Both the position numbers and the translations under genes were made by a program. A model generated the notes under the pieces. That model had not been told where the DNA came from. It was given only the letters and a program-made list of their open reading frames with translations, and did no database searches. Of a DNA stretch of 64,000 bases, positions 1-15,300 are shown piece after piece. This DNA is from Salvelinus alpinus. Its lineage: Eukaryota; Chordata; Actinopteri; Salmoniformes; Salmonidae. The stretch is from assembly GCF_045679555.1 (NCBI RefSeq), contig NC_092089.1, positions 1,534,663 to 1,598,662 on the forward strand. The letters are read 5' to 3'. Each line of letters begins with the position of its first letter. Positions within the stretch are counted from its first letter, which is position 1.

Positions 1-1733
1 GACGTTCCATGAACGCCTTCCAGACCCTAGACGTGAACTGGGGACCTCGATCAGACACTATATCCTCAGGCACCCCGTAGTGCCGGAAGACGTGCGTAAA
101 CAAGGCCTCCGCAGTCTGTAGGGCCGTAGGGAGACCGGGCAGAGGGAGGAGACGACAGGACTTAGAGAACTGATCCACAACGACCAGGATCGCGGTGTTA
201 CCCTGTGAGGGAGGAAGATTGGTAAGAAAATCCATCGACAGGTGCGACCAAGGCCGTTGTGGAACGGGTAAGGAGTGTAGCTTCCCTCTGGGCAGGTGCC
301 TAGGAGCCTTACACTGGGCGCACTCCGAGCAGGAGGAAACATAAACCCTCACGTCCGTAGCCAAGGTAGGCCACCAGTACCTCCCGCTCAAACAGCGCAC
401 TGTCCGACCGATCCCAGAATGACCAGAGGAGGGGGACGTGTGGGCCCAATAGATCAACCGGGCACGAACAGCAGACAGGACGTACAGACGCCCAGCGGGA
501 CATGAGAGCCCTCTGTGGCCAAGAAACAGTGGGGTCATGACACGCTAACCAGGGTAGGCCTAACACCACGGGAAATGCAGGAGAGTCAATAAAGAAGAGA
601 CTAATTCTCTCCTTGTGACCCCCCTGCGTCACCATGCCCAGAGGAGCAGCGGCCTCCCTAATCAACCCTGACCCTAATGGTCGACTATCTAAGGCATGAA
701 CGGGGAAGGGCACAGCCACGGGAACAATGGGGATCCCTAAACTATGGGCGAACGATCTATCTATAAAATTCCCAGACGCGCCTGAATCGACGAGCGCCTT
801 ATGCTGGGAATGCGAGGAAAACTCAGGAAAAGTGGCAGACACAAACATATGTGCAACAGAGGGCTCTGGGTGAGAATGGTGCCGGCTCACCTGGGGTGAC
901 ACATGAGCCTGCTGCCTCGATACCCAGAGGAACCAACCCGGCACCGACCGGCAGTGTGACCCCGTCCGGTCTCCCTGCGCACCGCCCCTCCCAGCTCCAT
1001 GGGTATCGGAGAGGGCGTGCGGGGGGATGGAACCAACAGACCCCGATCTGAACGTCCGCGGGTAGTCAGCAGGTTATCCAGCCGGATGGACAGGTCCACC
1101 AGCTGGTCGAACGTGAGGGTGTCTCTGCAGGCCAACTCCCGACGGATGTCCTCGCGCAGACTGCAGCGATAATGGTTGATCAGGGCCCTGTCGTTCCATC
1201 CCGCGCTGGCAGCCAGGGTCCGAAACTCCAGGGCAAACTCCTGGGCGCTCCTCGTCCCCTGCCTCAGATGGAAGAGGCGTTCACCTGCCGCTCTACCCTC
1301 GGGCGGGTGAACTCCTCAAACTGGTCCAACGCCGCATCTCCCTCTCTCCACACGGCGTTGGCCCACTCCAGGGCTTTCCCGGTGAGGCACGAGACGAGTG
1401 TGGACACCCTCTCACGGCCCGAAGGAGCCGGGTGGACGGTTGCCAGGTATAAGTCCAGCTGCTACAGGAACCCCTGGCAGTTCGCAGCCGTCCCATCGTA
1501 TTCCTGGGGAAGGGAGAGACGAATCCCACTGGGGCCAGGAGAAGGAGGGGCGTGTAGTGTAGACCCCGGTTGTGCTGGTGGAGGCGCTGGGAGAACTCCC
1601 TGTCTCTCCCAGCGGTCCATTGTCTGGACAACACGGTCCATGGCGGTGCCAAGATGGTGGAGCATTGCTGCGTGCTCCCGGACGCGCTTCTCCACCCCTA
1701 TTCTGCTGACTCCATAAGTTTGGTCCGGAATTC
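1..1733 (-). pseudogene. gypsy-type LTR retrotransposon internal region, gag/protease/integrase remnants
   Basis: Read on the minus strand, the segment carries, in order from the LTR at 1734-2049, a gag-like region (about 1700-950, spread over several frames), a retroviral-type aspartic protease with the active-site motif DSGASGNFID (about 800-760), and part of an integrase at the window edge. In the integrase part a zinc-binding H-H-C-C segment (about 440-330) is followed by the start of the catalytic core with its first Asp (SMDFL..DQFSK, about 240-150) and the [10 protein letters not shown] motif (about 60-30). No reverse transcriptase or RNase H region is seen between protease and integrase, so about 2 kb expected for the family is missing. 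Frame changes in gag and this deletion make it a dead copy. The family assignment rests on the protease and integrase motifs; the element continues beyond position 1. Confidence 0.85.
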
Positions 1734-2049
1734 TGTAGGGGGTGCGTACTGGTGGCAGAGAAGTCAGGCGCAGGAGAGCAAAAACTGATTTACAATGGCG
1801 TAGTTTAATAAACAAAACCATCGTAAACAGAACAATACATGCACAAGCACTACAATAAACAATTCCGGACAAGGACATGGGGGGAACAGAGGGTTAAATA
1901 CACAACATGTAATGATGGATTTGAAATCAGGTGTGTGGGAAGACAAGACAAATGGAAAATGAAAGGTGGATCGGCGATGGCTAGAAGACCGGTGACGCCG
2001 ACCGACGCCCGAACAAGGAGAGGGACCGACTTCGGCGGAAGTCGTGACA
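1734..2049 (-). repeat. long terminal repeat of the gypsy-type element
   Basis: The 316-bp block runs from TG to CA on both strands (plus strand TGTAGGGGG..CGTGACA) and sits directly next to the gag-like region, as a 5' LTR should. It ends exactly where Tc1-like sequence resumes at 2050. The five bases after it (GTCCT) would be the target duplication, but the other flank is outside the window, so this cannot be confirmed here. Confidence 0.7.
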
Positions 2050-2505
2050 GTCCTTGAGTGGCCCAGCCAGAGCTTGGACTTGAACCCGATCGAACATCTC
2101 TGGAAAAACGTGAAAAGAGCTGGTCAGCGACGCTCCCCATCCAACCTGACAGAGTTTGAGAGGATCTGCAGAGAAGAATGGGAGAAACTCCCCAAATACA
2201 GGTGTGCCAAGCTTATAGGGTCATACCCAAGAAGACTTGAGGCCATAATCGCTGCTAAAGGTGCTTCAACAAAGCACTGAGAAAAGGGTCTGAATACTTA
2301 TGTAAATATTATATTTAAGTTTTGTATTTTTAATACATTTGCAAAAATATCTAAAAAGTTGTTTTTGCTTTGTCATTATGGGGTATTGTGTGTAGATTGA
2401 TGAGGGAAAAAAACTATAATCATAATCAATCAATTTTAGAATAAGGCTGTAGCGTAACAAAATTTGGAAAAAGTCAAGGGGTCTGAATACATTCCGAATG
2501 CACTG
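2050..2505 (+). mobile_element. 3' portion of a Tc1-like DNA transposon, interrupted by the gypsy element
   Basis: Plus-strand translation gives the C-terminal part of a Tc1 transposase, including the hallmark [11 protein letters not shown] segment that carries the last catalytic acidic residue, followed by a stop at 2278-2280. The 3' terminal inverted repeat follows, ending GTCTGAATACATTCCGAATG near 2505, with TA at 2506-2507. The sequence aligns closely with the fuller copy at 15342-16895. The 5' part is missing because the LTR at 1734-2049 abuts it; it is presumably beyond position 1 if the gypsy element inserted into this copy. Confidence 0.85.
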
Positions 2506-2558
2506 TAGTATAAAGTCTGTGTGTGTGTTGTCCAATGATTTTGTGTGTTCTCTTGCAG

Positions 2559-7110
<4,552 letters not shown>

Positions 7111-10100
7111 TGAAAACGTGTGCCAGGAAGTAAGAGTGTGAAGAATTCACATCCCTCACTCAGCAGAGTGGGAGAGATGGAGGGAAGGGGAAAGGGAGAG
7201 AGTGGTAGGGAAAATGGATGAAGGAGAAGGAAAGGCATTCCTAAAGCCTGAGAACTACAGGTAGACCTGTGCCTGTGGTTAGATACACTGTACTACATTA
7301 TAAACACTCAATCACACACACAATTTTGGATATACTACATTAATTGGCATGGACCTGTTATTATAGTCCATTAATAACACACACACACACACACACACAC
7401 GGGTAATTGTGTAACAGATTAGGATCTAATTAGGATCTATACGTATCTATTTCATAATTATTATTAGTTTTTTATCAGATATTATACCAACATTTTCACA
7501 AAATTCTCATTCGTTTTTGAAGTCCAAAAAGTAATAAATCAATATTTTTTAACATTGCTCCCCTAATGAAAATGCCTGAGATAAACATAACACTGAAAAT
7601 ACAAATATTTTTAAATGACAATTATTATAAAATTAAAATCAGACTTTTTCCCAATTTGAGCTCTTTAGCTGTTTTCTAAGGACTACTCTAGATGATGCAT
7701 CATGGGTGAAGAAATTTTTATTTAAAAACTGGAGTTTTACAGGAACTTGAAAATAATGGTAATGAGACATATCCACAGACACTGCTTGTATGTAATAAAT
7801 ATTATAGTTTAATGTAAACTTCAACTAGTATACCATTTTTATAATTTATGAACAAACTACAGCAACATATTTTGTTTTATTTAAATAAGTTAGGTTTTTC
7901 TAAAGATGTATTTTTATAAAATTACCATGAATTTAATCAGGACACATTTCAGTAATGAACATGTATTTAAAAAAAAAAAGTTTTACATGACACTTTCCCC
8001 TAGAACTAGACATCTTAGTCCTCAGAATGATAGTTGATTTTTACAGATGCATCATAATTTTGTCACTCAATTTGTTCCAGACATTTTAAAACTGGTTTCA
8101 TGAGAATACCCCCCCCCCCCCCTAAACACACACACAAGTTAAGGATTAGCATTGGGAACGTCAGTGTGATTTCAGTCCCTCTTAAAGAGTGTTCAAAAGG
8201 ATGTGAAAGGAAGAGAGGACAGAATGATGAGAATGAAGGGAAGAAGAGAAGGAAGGGGAGAAAGTGTGATGCTGCTTCTACTATGGCTCTTCTTACTGTA
8301 CTCATGTGCCTTACAGCCAGATTATGGTGCTTTTACCTTATTCTTTTATTTTTCACTTACCTTGTTGTTGCTCAACCTGCTATAAGCATGTTTTGTCCAT
8401 GTCCCTTTATGTGCAATACTCCAGTTGCCATGAAAGACAGACTTTAGAAAAGAGACACAACAAGATTTAACCTGACACACAAATACACAATCATGTGAAT
8501 GTGTCCTTGTGTGAATGTTGATTTGGAACATACAGATTCGCCAGCCCTGGTTTTTATGATTCTATGCAATTATGTTTTTTTCTGCTCAGCTCCTGTAGAG
8601 CATCTGAATGGGCGTTGTTTGACGTTGTTTGGGACACCTCTAAGCTTGTAGAAGCCATGCAGTAAGATAGTGAGGGAGTCTGGTTGTCTCCCTCACTGGT
8701 AGCATGGGTTTAAATACTGCACTGTATGGACCTTGATTTGAGGGCCTGTTTATAAACTGCTTTATTGAATGGTTAATAAACAATGTAATAATGTGAATAA
8801 CTGGTTCATAAACTGTAATAATGTTTAACTGGTTAATAAACGATGTAATCATGTTTATAAGCAGCTTATAAGCAGTCCTTCAAACAAAGTGTTAAATCGT
8901 TTTTTGGGTATATTGAGATTCTGCTGATTCTGAATGATGCTCTCCTTCCTCTGCTGATTCATGTTTATGTGCCAGTGGTAACGCTCTGTCTGTAGACACT
9001 CTCCGTTGACATTGGAGAGGAAAATACTTTTTATCAAACAGTTTTATCATGTTTTCGCTCTGTACGTGCGTGACTAATTCAGTATATCTTCTGAGTATCA
9101 TTGACATCTTACCAAGGTCACACAGGCAGAACTTTATTTTCAGTATATTTCAATAGTTTTTGCAAAAACAAAAATTGCCATTGTAAATGTAAAGGCAAAG
9201 AACAACAACAGTCCAGCCAGTCAGGATCCCAAATAGAATGTCAATAATTCCGTTTTTTTTTTTTAAGCAATATTGTAACTGTTTTCCAGTCTAGACCGGT
9301 TAAGACCAGTATAGACCAGTTGTGGTTTCATTCCAGTGTGGTATGACGCATGTCATCGACTAGAGATGCATTCAACTCCGCTAACGATTATGAAGCTCCC
9401 AACTCTGAGCGCCCACCAACAATCCAATTCACCAAGAATGTTTGACAACAGGAGCGAACTGTTCTATTCTATTGAAAACACTTGATTGTGTACTCTTTCT
9501 TCCAACAATGACCTTGTAAGGACGAAAGTTTTCTGCAAATGTTTGCAGAGTTGAATGCCAGTCTGGTTTGGTCCAGTCCAATCTGTTTCTGGGCACAATG
9601 ATACAGTAAAATCCTGACCCATACTGATGATATCATTCCTCATGATGGATATTCATCGGGGGCCTGGATTGGTTGGTCAGAACAGGACATTTCTTCTCAG
9701 GAGACTGGAAAGGGCCATTGTAATTTAGGCTTTATTTAGGGCAGATTTTTTAGGCCATACTGCCCCGGATTAGATTATCCCGTGTGTGTGGTATGTATTT
9801 TTTTGTTATTGTAGAGTGATTTGAGGTATGATTCCTATGAGAAACAGGTTTACAGTCATGTTTCATGTTTGACATCATTGTTTCAGAAAAGTTAGGATTT
9901 TTCTTGAGTTTGGGTTTTAGCAACTCAATTGCTCAGTATGCAAAAGTATGATAAATGGAACAATGGAAGTATTGTATTTTTATCATTATATATTTTCAAT
10001 TGTTGTTGTATGTTAAGTGCCTTATCTGTAATGTAGGTGATAGCCTACCCTCTCACCTTTCTACTTTCTTCAGCTCCTCTCATCCTCATTTCTCCCTCTT

Positions 10101-10789
10101 TCTTTTCCTTCTTATTGTTCCATATGTCCCCCACTCCTTCTACTCATCCATCTCCTCCTCCTCCCTCATTCTGAGATCCTCCCCTCACAGCCTTTCACAT
10201 CCCCATTCCAACCCTCATTCATTTGTACTAACCTTGACAAATCTTCCTCTCTTCCCCGTCACTTTGGATAAACAACAGTCATGTAATTACAGTGTTATTT
10301 GTTTGTTTGTATTATGATGCTTAAGTATTATCATTAATAATAAAAACAACGATCATGAATCACTATTGTTTTACACACTCAAATGATGAAGTTCTCCTCA
10401 CTGATGGATAAGGGGGGAGTATCTATAGGTTTCCTATGTCTTGGTTTAGGTACTGAGGCCTATAACCTTCTATAAACACAGGGATTGTATATTGTGCACT
10501 TATTTTAGTGTACACACATACAATACGTTTCTGAAATAGGAGTAGTAGGTTTATTACATTATAATACAAAATTACATTATAATGTGAGTATAACATATCA
10601 CTCAAATAATCTTAAAGGTTAAGATCTTGCTTTGACTCAACCAAAATATTATACAGATGGTTCTGGCCTGTGATTCTGTGTAAGTGGTCAAACATTGGGG
10701 TTGCCTTCTTATTGGATGTCACTTGTATCCTGCTAGTGATTGAATAAAAGTGTTACATAGCTAGAGCAGACTTGGGCGCCTATACAGTT
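7111..10789. other. cers2 3' UTR and cers2-arnt intergenic region
   Basis: No further coding exon is seen. The stretch is AT-rich with a short CA run (7378-7400), a C-run (8110-8122) and several candidate AATAAA signals (7533, 8775, 8834), so the cers2 cleavage site cannot be fixed. Around 8755-8870 a roughly 30-bp phrase built on 'GGTTAATAAACNATGTAATAATG' occurs three or four times. Pyrimidine-rich sequence lies at 10040-10260. No other gene or element was recognised. Confidence 0.5.
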
Positions 10790-11053
10790 ATTGCTGTTAG
10801 CCGTGAACGCCATCTTGGATCTAGATGGTTTTTAAACGGGGAAAACAGGAAAAGGGACAGGAAAATAGATACTTTCGTTCTTATTTAGTAATTTCCCCCA
10901 CTGGCTGATGATGAAGAAACACGAGTCATGACGTCGCCTCTTTATTTGCTGATATAGTTCAAATCGGTAAATCTGAGAGGAAATAGGATTGTGGACTGAG
11001 GACATTTCCGCAGTTTACTGTAACTTGGTTTGTTTATGTTATTCAACCCGGAC
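10790..11053 (+). promoter_or_regulatory. putative arnt promoter and 5' UTR
   Basis: The 260 bp before the arnt start codon contain a YY1-like CGCCATCTTGG (10809-10819) and a CRE-like TGACGTCG (about 10929-10936), right after an AP-1-like GAGTCAT. There is no clear TATA box, which is usual for a broadly expressed bHLH-PAS partner gene. The transcription start is not determinable from sequence alone. Confidence 0.45.
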
Positions 11054-12299
11054 ATGGACTCTTCTAACCCAGGTACAGTAAAGTTTTAACCTTGTGGGAA
11101 TAAGTTCAAATGTTACATGTGATAATGCAGATGGAAAATTGGCGATCCATGGCCCTTTGACCGAATCTGTCACTTTCTCCCGATTGCGTCTGATGACAGC
11201 ATTATGGAGCTAGATAGCTCAGCTGGGGCTAAGCTAACTGGCCAGCGAAAGCAAGCTAACTGGATATTTGACTTGAATAATTTAACTAGCGAGCTACTTA
11301 GCTAGCTATTGGCGTTTCTGTCTTTCTTGCAAAATCGTAGTTAGCAAGTTAGCTACCAACCTTGGCAAATAGCATGTCTTACATTTAGCTGGCATGACCT
11401 GAGGTTAATGTTGCCAACTCGCCATGTTAGCTTAGCTAGTTATAATTTTTAGCTAGCTTGCTAGGTGACAGACGTGCGTAGGTTATGCTCAGATAAGTTA
11501 GCTAGTTAACTAGCTAGCTAGTTTGTGTCGATATTTCATCAAAACACGTGTTATTTTGAACGAAGGATTAGCTTTTTTTGGCCAGCTAACAGTTAGCTTG
11601 TTCAGCTTGGCATAGCTAGCGAGTTAGTTGTAGCTACAGTATTTGTTAGCTAGCTAGCTTTGTGGCTAGGTAAATTAACGCATAGCCAGTGTCATTACCA
11701 GAGAGGCAATAGCTAGCTCGCTATACTCACAACTGCAGTGGTCACACGCTCTGGCGTGGAGAGGTGCATGGTTCAATCCAGCATTCACACACCTTCATTT
11801 TATTCGTCTAATCAGTTCTTACGATTGGTTGATTAACGTTAGTTGACCCAGGTGTGTTACTACATGGCTGTCTGGAACAACATATGTCCCGTTAGATATG
11901 TTTATGGCTAAATCAATTAATCAAACAGTTGTGTTACTGAAGTGGATACACTTGTAGCATCGTGTTATGTTGCATAATTTGTGTGTTTGTGTGTGTGGCA
12001 GACATACCAGATGATTCTCTGGGTTTGGGAGCCAGTGGGGCCCAGGCAAGCAGCAGTGCTGTTGTGCCAAAAGGGTCCAATAAGAGGCGAGCTGCGTGAG
12101 TATAGTATACAATGCCAATGAATCAGTCAATCACTATGTCACATAACTTTAATTAACAGACGGTCTATAGCTATGACAGCACAGGGTAGAAGTTGTCCAT
12201 AGGTGCAGAATCAGAATCACACCGATAAGTTGTTGATCCATTCTTTGGTGTTAACTTTACAAACATGGATTCTGTCTACTTCCTCACAGGCCAGACTTC

Positions 12300-12338
<39 letters not shown>

Positions 12339-15300
12339 AGCAAGCTCTTCAGGTAGGACTGACACCTGTCTCTCACTCTTTCTTGCTCTCTCATCTCTCT
12401 CCCTCTCTATCTGATCTGACTGTATTGTGTTGGTTGTTTTGATGACAGATCTTCTTCTCTGTCTTTGACCAGGTGTGATGACGACGGAGGAGGAGGAGAC
12501 AAAGAGCGATTTGCCAGGTAGAATAAGGAGGTTGTTGGTGCGTGTTTGTGCGTGTGTATAATACAGATATTCTGCATGCACACATCGCGAGCCACCAGAA
12601 TCCCTATCACACCACTGTGATTCTTGTCACTACTACTAACCCCTGAGCTCAGGGACACCTGTTCACTCCTATCAATCCCTTTCTTCTGAGCACAACCCCT
12701 TTCTCTCCCTCCTTTCCTCTCTGCTTCTCTCTCTCAGGATCTCTGAAGTCTTTTTCTTTCAGCACTTCCTCTCCTCTATCACTCCGTCTCGCTTTGAAAG
12801 ACCAGGTTCTCTCTCTCGATCTCTACATTTATCTATCGTATTGATGGATCATTCACTCCTTGTTATATTTATCAATCCATGCTTGTTCCACCTACCTCAT
12901 GCTAATCTGAAAATATAATTTGGTTACGCCAACACTAAACTCTACTCCATGTTGTCCACCTACCTGCCCATCTCTTCCCATTTATATCCCTCCCTCTTTC
13001 TCTCCTCCCACGTCCCTCCTCTACCTCTTCCTCTCTGCCCTTCCTATTTCTCCCCATCTCTACCCCATCCCTGTCCCTCTTCCTACTCCATGTCTGTCGC
13101 TCCTCCCCCTGCTCTCCCATCTCTACCCCATCTCTGTCCTTTCTACTCTCCTCTCTTCCTCTCCTCCCTCATTCCCTCGCTCCAGGGAGAACCACAGTGA
13201 GATTGAGCGGCGGCGGAGGAACAAGATGACTGCTTACATCACAGAGCTGTCGGACATGGTTCCCACCTGTAGCGCGTTGGCACGGAAACCAGATAAGCTG
13301 ACCATCCTGCGCATGGCCGTGTCCCACATGAAGTCTCTGAGAGGGAGCGGCAACACTGCAGCAGATGGGACATACAAACCATCCTTCCTCACCGACCAGG
13401 TTAGAGAAAGAGAGGGAGGACGGAAAGGGGGGAGAGGGGGCTGAGGGATGAAAAGGGAAAAATGCTATCATATGTGTTTGTTGCACAATAATAACTGAGT
13501 GTATCTTCCATGTCATCTCTCCCTCCATCGTTCTCTCTCTCCTCTACCTCTCCTTTCCTCTCTCTCTCCCCCATCCCTCTCTTTTGTAGGAGCTGAAACA
13601 CCTGATCCTGGAAGCTGCTGATGGCTTCCTGTTTGTGGTGTCGTGTGAGAGTGGACGGGTCGTCTACGTGTCAGACTCCCTGACCCCTGTTCTTAACCAA
13701 TCACAGTCCGACTGGCTAGGCTCCTCACTCTACGACCAGCTCCACCCGGACGACGGAGACAAACTACGAGAGCAGCTCTCTACTGCAGAGAATAACAATA
13801 CAGGTACACACAGGTGGTACAGATAAACTACAGGAGCAGCTCTGTACTGCAGAGAGTTATAATACAGGTGGTACAGATGAACTACAGGAGCAGCTCTCTA
13901 CTACAGAGAGTTATAATACAGGTGGTACAGATGAACTACAGGAGCAGCTCTGTACTGCAGAGAGTTATAATACAGGTGGTATAGATGAACTACAGGAGCA
14001 GCTCTCTACTGCAGAGAGTTATAATACAGGTGGTACAGATGAACTACAGGAGCAGCTCTCTACTGCAGAGAGTTATAATACAGGTGGTACAGATGAACTA
14101 CAGGACCAGCTCTCTACTGCAGAGAGTTATAATACAGGTGGTACAGATGAACTACAGGAGCAGCTCTCTACTGCAGAGAGTTATAATACAGGCGGTACAG
14201 ATAAACTACAGGAGCAGCTCTGTACTACAGAGAATTATAATACAGGTGGTACAGATGAACTACAGGACCAGCTCTGTACTACAGAGAATTATAATACAGG
14301 TGGTACAGATGAACTACAGGACCAGCTCTCTACTACAGAGAGTTATAATACAGGTGGTACAGATGAACTACAGGAGCAGCTCTCTACTGCAGAGAGTTAT
14401 AATACAGGCGGTACAGATGAACTACAGGACCAGCTCTGTACTACAGAGAATTATAATACAGGTGGTACAGATGAACTACAGGACCAGCTCTCTACTACAG
14501 AGAGTTATAATACAGGTGGTACAGATGAACTACAGGAGCAGCTCTCTACTGCAGAGAGTTATAATACAGGCGGTACAGATAAACTACAGGAGCAGCTCTG
14601 TACTACAGAGAATTATAATACAGGTGGTACAGATGAACTACAGGAGCAGCTCTGTACTGCAGAGAGTTATAATACAGGTGGTATAGATGAACTACAGGAG
14701 CAGCTCTCTACTGCAGAGAGTTATAATACAGGTGGTACAGATGAACTACAGGACCAGCTCTCTACTGCAGAGAGTTATAATACAGGTGGTACAGATGAAC
14801 TACAGGACCAGCTCTCTACTGCAGAGAGTTATAATACAGGTGGTACAGATGAACTACAGGAGCAGCTCTCTACTGCAGAGAGTTATAATACAGGTGGTAC
14901 AGATGAACTACAGGAGCAGCTCTGTACTACAGAGAGTTATAATACAGGTGGTACAGATGAACTACAGGAGCAGCTCTCTACTGCATAGAGATATAATACA
15001 GGAGGAGAGACACACACAACACTAATGACTGTGAGTAACGACCTTTCTCTCTCTTTCTCAGGGAGGATGTTAGACCTGAAGACAGGAACAGTTAAGAAGG
15101 AGGGACAGCAGTCCTCCGTGAGGATGTGTATGGGAGCCAGACGATCCTTCATATGTAGGATGAGGTGTGTGTGATGAGCTTGCATGTGTATATGGCTGTA
15201 TGCACCTGTGTTGGGAGTGTGTATTCTGAAATGTGTGTGTTTGTAGATGTGGTTCGTGTCCAGTGGAGCCCATGTCTATGAACAGATTGAATTTCCTGCG

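Noticed and set aside
309-944. Host retropepsin-like gene
   Set aside because: The DSGASGNFID protease is followed by integrase motifs and preceded by gag-like sequence and an LTR, so it belongs to the gypsy-type remnant.
12739-12806. Possible extra arnt exon (CTCTCAG|GATCTCTG .. AGACCAG|GTTCTC)
   Set aside because: It has AG and GT borders, but its 68-bp length would shift the frame of exon 5, and the product resembles no ARNT isoform.
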